Below, piece by piece: positions 7,764 through 17,179 of a stretch of 64,000 bases of DNA (its first letter is position 1; every line of letters begins with the position of its first letter). The translations under genes and the position numbers were made by a program. This stretch comes from Clostridium sp. Ade.TY. Lineage in GTDB: Bacteria; Bacillota; Clostridia; Clostridiales; Clostridiaceae. The stretch is taken from positions 62,001-126,000 of the forward strand of contig NZ_AVSV01000029.1 in assembly GCF_000498355.1 (NCBI RefSeq), written 5' to 3'. The notes beneath the pieces are model-generated. The model did no database searches. It worked only from the letters and a program-made list of their open reading frames with translations, and had not been told where the DNA came from.

Positions 7764-7889
7764 TTCCAGTAATCTGCTTTGTTTTGTCCCAAATTTTCAA
7801 TTTTATTTACTGACCTCTTTAATTTATTGAAGATAAATATAACATCTCTTTTCTATTTGTTGTTTATATTTAAATATATTCATGAAAAT

Positions 7890-7917
7890 AAAGACAATAA
7901 ACTAACTTACTGCCTTT
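7890..7917 (-). terminator. Probable terminator of the Rpn gene
   Basis: On the minus strand an 11-bp stem with three G-U pairs (AAAGGCAGTAA with TTATTGTCTTT, 6-nt loop) is followed by ATTTT. Confidence 0.5.
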
Positions 7918-7938
7918 ATCTAATATTAATATATAACT

Positions 7939-8796
7939 CTATAAATTTTCTTTTATTTTAATTATTTCTTCTTCAGTAAGTCCTGTGGATTTAGATATTA
8001 TTTCAATTTCTATATTTGAACATAATAAATTTTTAGCTATTTTACTTTTAGCTTTCAATTCTCCTTTTTCTTCTGCATTTTCTAATGCTGATATTTCATC
8101 ATAAATAGCCTTTTCTCTCATGTTATATCTTTCTCTTTCTTTGCTATCCATACTTAGTCTATATAACTCTGTCTTTGCTTGTTTTATTGCTTCATCACTT
8201 AATTCTAACTGTCTTACTGTATTACTTTCAGGTTCTATTAAAAACTCTAACCATCTTTCTAATGCATCCATTTTTTCTATATCTTCTACTTCTTCTTTAT
8301 TTCCTATTTCATTAAACTTAGGTAATTCTATAAAATGTATTTCTTGAAGATCTGTTAACTCTTCATTTGTTGTTACTTCTTTTAACCTATATGTATTATG
8401 ATATTTTTCATTATCTAAATATTTAAAGTTTAATATATTTATACATACAGTTCTTTCTAATATTTTATAATTTTCTCTATTTTGTATTTGCTCTGAATAC
8501 ATCCTGCTCCAATAATATAAAGTTCTTTGAATCATATTATATTCATTTTTAACTTGAATTTCTATATTTATATGCTCTTTATTATTTGTTGTTGCTTTTA
8601 TATATAATCTACTAAACTTACTTTCTATATATTCTTTATCTATATCATTATTTTTTATTTCAACTTCTTTTATAGGGCTTATTGGTTTTATTACTGCATT
8701 TAAAAAATTTATTAATATTAGTTTATTTTTTTCTTCCCCAAAAATCTTTTTAAAAATAAAATCAATTTGTGGATTTAATAAGGTTCTATATATCAT
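7939..8796 (-). CDS. Rpn family recombination-promoting nuclease / putative transposase
   Basis: A 285-residue protein of the Rpn family (PD-(D/E)XK nuclease, often labelled PDDEXK family transposase). The N-terminus LLNPQIDFIFKKIFGEEKNK and the core IEIQVKNEYNMIQRTLYYWSRMYSEQI (E-x-Q active-site variant near residues 78-80) are diagnostic. The helical C-terminus ends in an EEIIKIKENL tail. ATG is preceded by GAGGAA at good spacing. Family members nick DNA and promote RecA-independent recombination. No terminal repeats were seen, so it is probably not an autonomous transposon. Confidence 0.88.
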   Translation of the reverse strand: MIYRTLLNPQIDFIFKKIFGEEKNKLILINFLNAVIKPISPIKEVEIKNNDIDKEYIESKFSRLYIKATTNNKEHINIEIQVKNEYNMIQRTLYYWSRMYSEQIQNRENYKILERTVCINILNFKYLDNEKYHNTYRLKEVTTNEELTDLQEIHFIELPKFNEIGNKEEVEDIEKMDALERWLEFLIEPESNTVRQLELSDEAIKQAKTELYRLSMDSKERERYNMREKAIYDEISALENAEEKGELKAKSKIAKNLLCSNIEIEIISKSTGLTEEEIIKIKENL

Positions 8797-8801
8797 TTGA
8801 A

Positions 8802-8984
8802 TTATTCCTCTATTTTCTTTTGTTCTGAAATGTATTTTACTTCTACTATTGGTTCGTAACTCTTATTCATAATTAAATCAATTCTAATATTCTTATCCAG
8901 AATATCAATTTTAGTTATATATTTTCTTTTATCTATCTTATTAATATAATCACTTCTCATATATAAGGATTTAATATATTGCAA
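8802..8984 (-). pseudogene. Orphan C-terminal gene fragment upstream of the Rpn gene
   Basis: About 60 codons, preceded by an in-frame TAG with no ATG near the start (only TTG at 8984) and no good SD. It reads like a true protein tail: basic, then RIDLIMN, then PIVEVKY, a D-x-n-E-V-K pattern reminiscent of a PD-(D/E)XK core. Its stop lies 5 bp before the Rpn start and overlaps the Rpn SD region. Likely the 3' remnant of a gene truncated when the neighbouring restriction-modification region was rearranged. The parent family was not recognised. Confidence 0.4.
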
Positions 8985-9266
8985 CTTGGAAAAAATATCT
9001 GTAATCTAATAATAAAATTCATTATTACTTCTTACTCCAAATATATTAACACATATTAATATGTCATTTTCAATATTTCTTCTAAATTTCAAATTTCATC
9101 TGTATAACGCCGTTTCTATAATTCCTTTATAGAGACTATATTATTTTCTTCTGTATTTTTAATATACTATAATTAATACTTACTTGAAAATTTATCCTTA
9201 ATTTGATTAATTATCTATAAATACGCTATAATTTATATATATAAATTTAATTAAGAGGTTAATAAT

Positions 9267-10877
9267 ATGAATGATACTAATTTAAGAAAAATATGGTTTA
9301 TAACCAGACCCGAAAGAGATCCTTCATTTCATGAAGAAGCAATAAAAGCGTTATCTACAGCCACTAATAATTTTACTACTAAATGGTCAAGTAATAGACA
9401 ACTTCATAAAAATTACGAACAAGCTTTAATAGATATTGGTATTAAAAGAAACTCTATTAGTAAAGATGGTTCTGGTGGAAGAACATGGGCTGCCTTATTA
9501 AAAACATTTGCTTATTGTTATACTTCCAATAACGGACTTTTAATTCCTACAAAAGTTACTATTGAAATATTAAAGGGTAATAATATATTTAAAAATATAA
9601 AAAAACAAATTCTAACTTTACAAATTCCTAATTCCTATTTTCTTGAGAGTGGATTTAAACCTAAATTTGATTCAAATTTTGCAATATTACCTGTAAGATT
9701 TTTAATAAAATTATGTGCTAGCTCTAAACTAGAATATCATCTAACAAAAGAAGAAATTACTTTTATTGTTATGACAGCTCAACGCGATAATGAATTAGAA
9801 AGCATAATATCAAAAGTACAAGCATTTCGAAATATGTCTTTAGAAGAAAAGAATACCTATAAAACTATGATTTCAAATAAATATGACCATAGAGAACGTT
9901 CGGATAGCGCAGCTAGAAATTTTTATACTGCTCATTCAGATGTAGCTCACACATTTATGCTTATAGCTGAATATACTGGATTGGTTCAATATAATAGAGG
10001 TATCAACGCTAAAATATATATACCCTTATGCAATATTTCAAATGTTATTTCTGATTTAGAATATTATGATACACGCTATCCATTTAATAATAGATACTTA
10101 TTTTCATTAGAAAGAATGGCCGAAGTTAATGGATTAGATATTAATTCTTATAAAGCTAGCAGATATGGTAATATAAAGCCAGCTACAAACTCAGATAAAA
10201 AATTAAAAAAAGTAGAAAAGTTACTAAATAAATATCCAAATCCATCATCTTTGTCTAATAATAAAATTATAGAAATACTATCATCGTCTTTTTCTATTTG
10301 CGAATCAAAAAGGCTATCTGAATACATTATCTCTAATCCAATTATAGAAAACTTAGATGAAAACTTTATAAATGGCGTACTAAATGAACCAAATAATTTA
10401 GAGTTTGAAAAAAAGATTGGTAGAATATTAGATCAACTAGGCTTTGAAGTATCAATGCATCCTAAAGTTGATGGTGAAAGAACTGAGATAGATATATTAT
10501 TAAAATACAATGGTAATCTTTGTGGTATAATTGATGCTAAAAATTATAAAGAAAAATTTACGCTATCATCATCACTATCATCTCACATGATATCTGAGTA
10601 TATACCTAACTATATTAATTATGATAACCATAATTTAAAGTTTTTTGGCTATGTTACATGCAACGATATTGGTGGTATATCTAATCTTTCAAAAATATCT
10701 ACTAAATCATCTAATGGGGAAATACTTGGCATAATGATTAATGCTAAAACTCTATTAGCACTTTTAGATTATTGTATAGATAATAATCTTCCACAGCAAA
10801 ATAGAGTAAATTTATTTTTGAAATTAATTGATAATAGTGGCTATACTTCTTTTACTCAAATATCTGACAAATTATAA
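9267..10877 (+). CDS. Type II restriction endonuclease (AlwI-like family suspected)
   Basis: A 536-residue protein opening with WFITRPERDPSFHEEA and carrying a large helical region (residues 1-300). Near residues 380-425 comes a PD-(D/E)XK nuclease core: EFEKKIGRILDQLGFEV, then E-I-D-I-L and G-I-I-D-A-K. The helical recognition part plus C-terminal nuclease, and the convergent C5 methyltransferase ending 10 bp away, make a Type II (possibly Type IIS) restriction enzyme the best call. AlwI-family assignment is from general resemblance and uncertain. The recognition site cannot be read from sequence. Start ATG has AAGAGG 8 nt upstream. Confidence 0.72.
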   Translation: MNDTNLRKIWFITRPERDPSFHEEAIKALSTATNNFTTKWSSNRQLHKNYEQALIDIGIKRNSISKDGSGGRTWAALLKTFAYCYTSNNGLLIPTKVTIEILKGNNIFKNIKKQILTLQIPNSYFLESGFKPKFDSNFAILPVRFLIKLCASSKLEYHLTKEEITFIVMTAQRDNELESIISKVQAFRNMSLEEKNTYKTMISNKYDHRERSDSAARNFYTAHSDVAHTFMLIAEYTGLVQYNRGINAKIYIPLCNISNVISDLEYYDTRYPFNNRYLFSLERMAEVNGLDINSYKASRYGNIKPATNSDKKLKKVEKLLNKYPNPSSLSNNKIIEILSSSFSICESKRLSEYIISNPIIENLDENFINGVLNEPNNLEFEKKIGRILDQLGFEVSMHPKVDGERTEIDILLKYNGNLCGIIDAKNYKEKFTLSSSLSSHMISEYIPNYINYDNHNLKFFGYVTCNDIGGISNLSKISTKSSNGEILGIMINAKTLLALLDYCIDNNLPQQNRVNLFLKLIDNSGYTSFTQISDKL

Positions 10878-10878
10878 A

Positions 10879-10900
10879 GGACATTACTTATGTAATGTCC
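10879..10900. terminator. Bidirectional terminator between endonuclease and methyltransferase
   Basis: A 9-bp perfect stem GGACATTAC / GTAATGTCC that overlaps the methyltransferase stop codon (10888-10890), placed between two convergent genes 10 bp apart. The T run is weak. Confidence 0.6.
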
Positions 10901-12048
10901 CTTATATCATCAATATTCCATTTAGCCGGTACTGAATCATATTCTATACCTGCAAAAGTATTCATAATTGCCCTAATAATAATACTTGCTCCCATTGGAG
11001 GAACTGCCATCCCTATTTGTTTTCTTATGTCTTCTTTACCACCTTCAAATACATAACTATCTGGAAATGTTTGAAGTCTTGCTCTTTCTCTGTTAGTTAA
11101 TGCTCTTGGAACATCATAATGATACATATGTGTACCTCCACCTCCACTTCCTGTTACAGTGTAAGCTGGTAAATCTGGATGTAATCTCTTGTAAATATTA
11201 CTTAATTTAGCACCATTTACATTTAGTCTTAACTCCTCTGGTATTCCTTCATACCATGCATTTTCACCTGGTGGAATAAACTCCAATCTTCTAACAGTAC
11301 TTGCTGGATGTTTTGTAAATTCATTATTGTATAAGGCATCTTCAACATTACCTTCTAAATCATAATTCCCATACTCAAATACCTCCCTAGAAGTTTTATA
11401 ATCCTCTCTTCTAGGAGTTGTTGGTGCTGGAACATTAAATGTTAATCCTAAATCCCTTCTTATTCCTACTATTATTATTCTATGTCTAGCCTGTGGAACA
11501 CCATATTCTTCAAACTTATAGTAATGAGGAACTATGTTATATCCCCCATATTCATTAATATTCTCATCTGATAAGTCTCTTAATATTTTAATAAATGCAT
11601 TTCCCTCATTAGCATTACTTAATCCGCCAACATTTTCTGCTAGAAACCATTGTGGACTATGATGCCTTAGAACACTCACCCCATAAGTATATAATGGACC
11701 AAATTCTCCATTAAATCCTTTTTTTTCACCTACATTACTAAAATCATTACAAGGAAATCCAAATGTAAATGCATCAATAGGAGGTAATAACTCTACATTT
11801 AATTCTCTTACATCCTTACATATTATTGAAGCATTGCCTTGTAATACATTATTTTCATCATCTGTTATTATTTCTTCTGTAGATTCACATATATTTCTTG
11901 CAAAAGTTCTACATGCTGAGTAATCATAATCATTTGCCCAAACATGCTGTACTCCATACTCTTCTCCATTTTCCATAAAAGAAGCCATTTTTGCACCTAA
12001 TGCTAATCCTCCTGGACCACAGAACAATTCTCCTTTTCTAAAAATCAT
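10888..12048 (-). CDS. DNA (cytosine-5) methyltransferase of the R-M system
   Basis: A 386-residue C5-cytosine methyltransferase with all core motifs in order: motif I FCGPGG (residues 9-14), motif IV GFPCN with catalytic Cys100, motif VI ENVGG (139-143), motif VIII QARHRIIIVG, the target-recognition stretch with GSGGGGTHMYHYD, motif IX RALTNRERARLQTFPD and motif X QIGMAVPP. GPGG instead of the usual AGIGG and PCN instead of PCQ are deviations. Start placed at 12048, 11 nt after AAGGAGG; a GTG further upstream lies in the SD. It should protect the host from the neighbouring endonuclease. Confidence 0.93.
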   Translation of the reverse strand: MIFRKGELFCGPGGLALGAKMASFMENGEEYGVQHVWANDYDYSACRTFARNICESTEEIITDDENNVLQGNASIICKDVRELNVELLPPIDAFTFGFPCNDFSNVGEKKGFNGEFGPLYTYGVSVLRHHSPQWFLAENVGGLSNANEGNAFIKILRDLSDENINEYGGYNIVPHYYKFEEYGVPQARHRIIIVGIRRDLGLTFNVPAPTTPRREDYKTSREVFEYGNYDLEGNVEDALYNNEFTKHPASTVRRLEFIPPGENAWYEGIPEELRLNVNGAKLSNIYKRLHPDLPAYTVTGSGGGGTHMYHYDVPRALTNRERARLQTFPDSYVFEGGKEDIRKQIGMAVPPMGASIIIRAIMNTFAGIEYDSVPAKWNIDDIRDIT

Positions 12049-12245
12049 AATATTAATCACCTCCTTAAACGATTATATCACATGCGTCAAAATATTGCTG
12101 CAATTTTAACAATGTTTTTCGTATTATTTTATTTATATCTTACACATTGATTTTTAAAATTATTCCTTAAATTCATATATTTACTTTTTATGTTATTAGT
12201 TATATTATTTAATTATAATTAAATAAAGAAAGGATGATATTTATT

Positions 12246-12611
12246 ATGGCAACTACTGGTGATTTTTTTACTGTTGACTTACATGATGTGCATTTAAATT
12301 GGGGAACTGTTAGTAGAGATGGTTCTAGAAATAGACATCCTGATGAAGTATATATACCCATAACAATGGATACAGCTATGCGTTTAAACTTACTTAATAA
12401 TTGTACTGAATTTAATGTACATGGACAAGATTTTACTGTTAAAGCTACTGGTACTCAAGGTACTAATGGTATATACGGGAAAAATTTAACTAGTGCTAAT
12501 GGATTAAGACATCTTGGTAGATATTTGAAAGGGCATTTAAATGCTATTCCTGGTAATACAGTTAGAGTTGAATGGCTATCAGATACAGAGGTTGAAATAA
12601 CATTAGTTTAG
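12246..12611 (+). CDS. Stand-alone B3-like DNA-binding protein associated with the R-M system
   Basis: A 121-residue protein with no enzyme motif. The pattern GSRNRHPDEVYIPI, then LNNCTEFNV, GIYGKNLTS and LGRYLKGHL resembles the B3-like DNA-recognition domain found at the C-terminus of BfiI and NgoAVII/NgoFVII-type restriction enzymes (R-N-x-x-E-A-Y-I-P, K-x-L-x-T, L-G-x-Y-L). Here the domain stands alone. It diverges from the methyltransferase (185-bp shared promoter region). Start at 12246 chosen because AAAGAAAGG lies 12 nt upstream; the earlier ATG at 12234 touches the SD. It may be a specificity subunit, a regulator or a methyl-site reader. Assignment is by motif memory only. Confidence 0.5.
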   Translation: MATTGDFFTVDLHDVHLNWGTVSRDGSRNRHPDEVYIPITMDTAMRLNLLNNCTEFNVHGQDFTVKATGTQGTNGIYGKNLTSANGLRHLGRYLKGHLNAIPGNTVRVEWLSDTEVEITLV

Positions 12612-12615
12612 GATA

Positions 12616-12642
12616 TTGACGAGGTTATATGAACCTCGTCAA
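12616..12642 (+). terminator. Terminator-like hairpin after the B3-like gene
   Basis: An 11-bp GC-containing stem TTGACGAGGTT / AACCTCGTCAA with 5-nt loop. The T run is poor (CTTACAATTTT). Confidence 0.65.
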
Positions 12643-12855
12643 CTTACAATTTTAATAATAACATCATTTACTTGTAATAGAATTCACTATTATTAATTCT
12701 ATTAACTTCATTCCATTCTTCAAAAATATATCAAATGAGCAATTAATTATCAATTTAATATTCACGCTTAAAACTTTACCACTAGTTTAATATAATCAAT
12801 ACAAATAGAGTTCTATTACTATCTAATTCCTATAATTTAACACTAATCAAAAAAC

Positions 12856-12884
12856 AAAAGTAACTACATAAAATTACTTCTTTT
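12856..12884 (-). terminator. Weak terminator candidate after the FliB-like gene
   Basis: On the minus strand AAGTAA and TTACTT pair around a loop of about 10 nt and are followed by TTGTTTTTTG. It lies 25 bp past the stop of the minus-strand gene at 12909. Confidence 0.45.
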
Positions 12885-12908
12885 ACAAAAAGCTTATATA
12901 CCTAATCC

Positions 12909-14150
12909 TTAAAGTCCCAAACTATCTATTCCTAAATGATTTTTACAAAACTCCAAATTATCAAATTCCTTTTCCTTAATATACTTTAGCATATCTATTA
13001 AATAATCTTTATGGTGTCCAAGTCCCTTTGAAAACAGTTGAATAAACTTAACAACATTTTCTTTTGAATCAGTTCCATTTTTTAAATACATACCAACTAA
13101 ATAAAATCTTATAAGTGAATATCTCATTAAAAGCATAATATATCCATCAAACATTGAATCATTTTCTGAAAATGGGAACATATAATTATAAATAAAATTA
13201 ACTATATAATTTTCAAAAATATAGCTATTTTTATCTAAAAACTCTTTATTATAATCTTCAAAAACTTTTATATAATCTTTAGAATACTTACTTAAGTTAT
13301 CTTCTTCATTAAGTTTAAAAGATTTAATTATATCTTCTGTATGCTCTTTAAATAACTTACTATCTACATCTCTAAAGTTCTTAAAAAACTTCATTACCTT
13401 TTGGAAAAAATCCAAAGATATAATATAGCTCATATTATCTTTTCCATAATAATCATTCATTTTATTTATATCATAATTATTTATAAATTGTTTTACACCT
13501 TTAAAATTATAAGAAACCTCTTCCTCTAATGAACTTATAAATTCACCTAATATGTAAAGTCTTTCATTTATATCAAATTTTCTATTTTGAATTATTTTTA
13601 TGCTTAAATCTCTTATTTCTTTAAAATATTTTACTGGTGAATTATTAAATATTTTATCACCTGTATTAACTTCACTTGATATTATATGTTTGCCTAAAAC
13701 CTCTTCTGACTCTGAAAACTTAATTCCATCTTCTCTTAATAAAAGTATTCTTGCAGCTTCTGGACAAGATACATCAAGTGACATTTCATAAATTCCATCT
13801 ATTTTATTTAATATTCTTGGAAAAGATGTACAAACATTTGAAAGATATTCTTCTCCTAAATTTGATTGAATTACACAATAATTTTTTTCATCTAAAAATG
13901 GACATCTCTTATCTTTTTTTAATTTTACCTGTCCGTAGTCTACATCATCACTTGTTTTATATTCATTATTGTGTACATTTTTTTGGAACATTCTCTTCAT
14001 TTCCTGATCTTTAACTTTATAATATTGTCTAAAAGTTATTTTATCTATATCTATATTCCATCCAATGCAACAACTATCTTCACATGCACCACCTATACAT
14101 TTAAATTCTTCTAAATAGGTTGGATATCTCTTTTTTATATTTGTTCCCAT
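12909..14150 (-). CDS. FliB-like flagellin lysine-N-methylase homologue
   Basis: A 413-residue protein with the N-terminal cysteine pattern YLEEFKCIGGACEDSCCIGW (residues 12-31) and CPFLDEKNYCVIQ plus LSNVCTSFPR (residues 80-112). These eight-odd Cys resemble the YkgJ/FliB iron-sulfur-like cluster region. The C-terminal 280 residues are helical. FliB methylates lysines of flagellin in enterobacteria; clostridial homologues are annotated by this motif. No flagellar gene lies here, so another substrate is possible. ATG follows AGGAAG. It is monocistronic. Confidence 0.8.
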   Translation of the reverse strand: MGTNIKKRYPTYLEEFKCIGGACEDSCCIGWNIDIDKITFRQYYKVKDQEMKRMFQKNVHNNEYKTSDDVDYGQVKLKKDKRCPFLDEKNYCVIQSNLGEEYLSNVCTSFPRILNKIDGIYEMSLDVSCPEAARILLLREDGIKFSESEEVLGKHIISSEVNTGDKIFNNSPVKYFKEIRDLSIKIIQNRKFDINERLYILGEFISSLEEEVSYNFKGVKQFINNYDINKMNDYYGKDNMSYIISLDFFQKVMKFFKNFRDVDSKLFKEHTEDIIKSFKLNEEDNLSKYSKDYIKVFEDYNKEFLDKNSYIFENYIVNFIYNYMFPFSENDSMFDGYIMLLMRYSLIRFYLVGMYLKNGTDSKENVVKFIQLFSKGLGHHKDYLIDMLKYIKEKEFDNLEFCKNHLGIDSLGL

Positions 14151-14473
14151 CTTTTTACTTCCTCTACACTCTAAAATTTTTCTATTTATATTTTACATAA
14201 ATTTTATAAAAATAAAAATAATACACGTTTAAAAATCATAAATTAATCTATCTTTCTCTCATAAACTTATTATTTAATTATACATCAACAATTTTATTTT
14301 CATAATAAAGTATTTTTTAAAACTAAAAGAGTTGTATCAAAATCGAAATTTTTAAGTAGAATTATATAAAAACTGAATAAAATAAATAATATAAGAAAAA
14401 TATATTCTAACCTTCTTATTATTTTTTTGCACAATATTTGTAATATTTTTAAAGTATAAGTTAAATGAAAGAA
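14151..14473. other. Intergenic region without recognised gene
   Basis: This AT-rich stretch holds the FliB-like gene promoter region on the minus strand. No convincing coding frame or structured RNA was seen. Only the hairpin at 14474-14495 near its end stands out. Confidence 0.5.
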
Positions 14474-14500
14474 GGCTGTCTATTTTGAGACAGCCCCTTA
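14474..14500 (-). terminator. Terminator of selO
   Basis: Stem GGCTGTCT / AGACAGCC with 6-nt loop. On the minus strand TTCTTTCATTT follows. It lies 70 bp past the selO stop. Confidence 0.7.
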
Positions 14501-14566
14501 ATTATTTAATATTAATATTTAAATCTAAAATTTTTTGTAATATAAATTAAAATATATTTATATACT

Positions 14567-16027
14567 TTATGTTCCACAATAAGTTTTATAATTACAATTT
14601 ACCTTTTCTTGTAACTTAGCATAATATTCTTGTTCTTTAGTATGTGCATATGGATTTTTTAAAGCTTTCATTAAATTATCCATTACACTATAATCCCCAT
14701 TTTCTGTTGCTGCCTTTAGTGCTTCTTCAACTCTATAATTACGTGGAATTACTGCTGGATTATTATTTTTCATAAGATTAATTACTTCTTCCTTAGAATT
14801 ATCTTGTCTCTTTAATCTATCTTTCCACAATTTATAAAAGTTTTTAAACTCTTCTTTAGTAAAAATATCCTCTTCTACTTTATCAAATGTTAATGCTATA
14901 AAAGTGTTAGTATAATCAGCTTTGTATTTATACATTATACTTAAAAGATAATCTATTAAAGTTTCATCTTCCTCTTCTTTAGTAAAAAGTCCAAGTTTTT
15001 TTCTCATACCATCAAGCCAAAATTCCTTATAAATATTTGGATATTTTGAAATTACATCCTGAGCTATATTGATAGCTTCTTCTTTATTTGGATGAATAAG
15101 TGGTAGTAAGCTTTCAGCAAATCTTGCAAGATTCCATCCTCCAATGTTTGGTTGATTTCCATAAGCATATCTTCCAGATACATCTATTGAACTAAATACT
15201 GTCTCTGGATTATAAATATCCATAAAAGCACAAGGGCCATAATCTATTGTTTCTCCACTAATTGTCATATTATCAGTATTCATAACACCATGAATAAATC
15301 CAACTAACTGCCACTTAGAAATAAGTTTTGCTTGTTTTTTTATAACTTCTTCTAATAAATAAACATAAGAATTTTCTTTATTTAATCCTTCTTTAAAATG
15401 TCTATTTAAAGTATAATCTGCTAAATCTTTAAGCTCTTTAACTGTTCCAAAATTAGAAATATACTGAAATGTTCCAACACGAATATGACTTTTTGCTACT
15501 CTTGTTAAAATAGCCCCTTCTAAGTATTCTTCACGAACTATTTTTTCTCCAGTTGTAACTACTGCTAAGCTACGAGTTGTTTGGATGTTAAGCCCAGCCA
15601 TTGCTTCACTTATAATATATTCTCTAAGCATTGGACCAAGAGTCGCCTTTCCATCTCCACCTCTTGAATAAGGTGTTCTTCCTGCTCCTTTAAGCTGAAT
15701 ATCAAACCTTTCACCATCAGGTGTTATATGCTCTCCAATTAAAACTGCTCTTCCATCCCCTAACATAGTAAAATGTCCAAATTGATGTCCAGCATAAGCT
15801 TGAGCAATAGGTGTTGACCCTTTTATATTTTCATTCCCTGACAATATATTTAATCCATAATCACTTTTTAAAATATCAGTATTTAATCCTAACTCCTCTG
15901 ATATCTTATCATTAAATATAACTAACTTAGGCTTAGGTACATGACTTGGGTTTTGTATAGTAAAAAACTTATTTTTAAGTTTTAAATAACTATTTTCTAT
16001 ATTAAAACCTGTATTTTCTATATTCAT
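14567..16027 (-). CDS. selO: Protein adenylyltransferase SelO
   Basis: A 486-residue SelO (YdiU/UPF0061) pseudokinase. The glycine-rich [15 protein letters not shown] (residues 81-95), the [17 protein letters not shown] nucleotide-binding region, [24 protein letters not shown] (catalytic Asn/Asp) and the C-terminal TYCGT, where eukaryotic SelO carries selenocysteine, are all present. SelO transfers AMP from ATP to Ser/Thr/Tyr of client proteins and protects against oxidative stress. The ATG lacks a close SD; AAAGGAGGGAGG lies about 50 nt upstream with a small hairpin between (see findings). Confidence 0.95.
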   Translation of the reverse strand: MNIENTGFNIENSYLKLKNKFFTIQNPSHVPKPKLVIFNDKISEELGLNTDILKSDYGLNILSGNENIKGSTPIAQAYAGHQFGHFTMLGDGRAVLIGEHITPDGERFDIQLKGAGRTPYSRGGDGKATLGPMLREYIISEAMAGLNIQTTRSLAVVTTGEKIVREEYLEGAILTRVAKSHIRVGTFQYISNFGTVKELKDLADYTLNRHFKEGLNKENSYVYLLEEVIKKQAKLISKWQLVGFIHGVMNTDNMTISGETIDYGPCAFMDIYNPETVFSSIDVSGRYAYGNQPNIGGWNLARFAESLLPLIHPNKEEAINIAQDVISKYPNIYKEFWLDGMRKKLGLFTKEEEDETLIDYLLSIMYKYKADYTNTFIALTFDKVEEDIFTKEEFKNFYKLWKDRLKRQDNSKEEVINLMKNNNPAVIPRNYRVEEALKAATENGDYSVMDNLMKALKNPYAHTKEQEYYAKLQEKVNCNYKTYCGT

Positions 16028-16328
16028 AAATTATTTTTAGTCCCAAGTATTAGTATAACTAACTCGTTACTAAATCCTCCCTCCTTTCATATTATAAGAT
16101 TTTAACCTTATAATATGTTTAATAAATTTATCATCAGTTCACCATATATGAATATTAATTTTCTTATATGATTAATGGACTGATTGTAATTTTTATCTTT
16201 TAATAATAATTATCTTTTATCTTTATACTTATAATACATTATTATGTGCAATAATCAATATAATCTTTCTATTTTATTAAAATTAAAGTGCATAATAATA
16301 TTTAATAAATTTATGTTAAATATATTTT

Positions 16329-16342
16329 TTGATTTGAATCAT
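16329..16342 (+). promoter_or_regulatory. CRP/FNR-like site upstream of ric
   Basis: TTGAT-TTGA-ATCAT matches the FNR-type dyad TTGAT-N4-ATCAA at 9 of 10 positions and lies 73 bp upstream of the RIC start codon. CRP/FNR family proteins control nitrosative-stress genes in clostridia. The rest of 16028-16414 is AT-rich, with two GTGCATAAT-like words but no gene. Confidence 0.45.
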
Positions 16343-16414
16343 ATTAAATGTTTCATAAATTAATTATTATTAACTCATACAAAACAGACTTAACAAATTA
16401 GGAGTTGATTTTTT

Positions 16415-17110
16415 ATGAAACAATTAAAATTAGAACAAAAATTAGGAGATATAGTTGCTGAATATCCAGGTGCTGCAAGAAAATTTAATGAATATGGAAT
16501 AGATTACTGCTGCCATGGAAATAGAACTTTAGTTGAAGCTTTAAGCGATATAGATATAAATGATAATGAATTTATTAAATCACTAAACAATGATTATAAT
16601 GAGTTTTTAAATTCTAATGAAATATATGTAGATTGGAGAAAAGAAGATCCAAGAGATTTAATAAATCATATAGTTGAAACACATCACAACTTTACATTTA
16701 ATATTTTAAAAGAATTAGATGAATTAATATTAAAAATAACAAGAGTACATTATAATCATGCTCCTGAACAATTATTAGTTATTCATAAATTATTTGGAGA
16801 ATTAAAATTAGAGCTTGAAGAACATTTAATTAAAGAGGAAAATGAATTGTTCCCAAGAATAGCTGAATATGTAGAAACTAAAGATTTAAAAACTAGAGAT
16901 AAAATCTTTGAATACATTGGAATAATTGAAAGTGAACATAGAGGGGCAGGTCATATATTACAAGACCTTTATAGAGAAACTAACGGATACAAATTACCTG
17001 AATGGGCATGTACGACTTTCAAATTAGTTTATATGAAGCTTCAAGAACTTGAAAAAGATTTATATGTTCATATTCATAAGGAAAATAGTATTTTATTTAA
17101 AATGATTTAG
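16415..17110 (+). CDS. ric: RIC/ScdA di-iron repair protein for iron-sulfur clusters
   Basis: A 231-residue protein. The N-terminal DUF542 domain carries YPGAARKFNEYGIDYCCHGNRTL (Cys29, Cys30). The hemerythrin-like domain supplies His/Glu ligands in HHNFTFN (about 84), HYNHAPEQ, EEHLIKEENELFPR, ESEHRGAG and HIHKENSILF. Family members repair iron-sulfur clusters damaged by nitric oxide or peroxide. The NsrR gene and a globin gene lie within 1.5 kb, so this is a nitrosative-stress cluster. ATG follows AGGAG. Confidence 0.93.
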   Translation: MKQLKLEQKLGDIVAEYPGAARKFNEYGIDYCCHGNRTLVEALSDIDINDNEFIKSLNNDYNEFLNSNEIYVDWRKEDPRDLINHIVETHHNFTFNILKELDELILKITRVHYNHAPEQLLVIHKLFGELKLELEEHLIKEENELFPRIAEYVETKDLKTRDKIFEYIGIIESEHRGAGHILQDLYRETNGYKLPEWACTTFKLVYMKLQELEKDLYVHIHKENSILFKMI

Positions 17111-17120
17111 TATATAAATA

Positions 17121-17153
17121 AAAAGTGATAGCTTTAAAACTATCACTTTTTTC
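17121..17153. terminator. Bidirectional terminator between ric and the UDG-like gene
   Basis: Perfect 11-bp stem AAAAGTGATAG / CTATCACTTTT, 8-nt loop, T run on the plus strand and A run on the other side. Confidence 0.88.
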
Positions 17154-17179
17154 CTTAATTAACTTCTTTTTTTATATAT

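Noticed and set aside
7939-8796. Rpn gene as an active insertion sequence
   Set aside because: No terminal inverted repeats or target duplications were seen around it; family members are usually not autonomous.
12673-12726. Minus-strand tail reading FEEWNEVNRINNSEFYYK then stop
   Set aside because: Only about 20 codons after an in-frame stop; mentioned as possible island-edge debris but too short to annotate.
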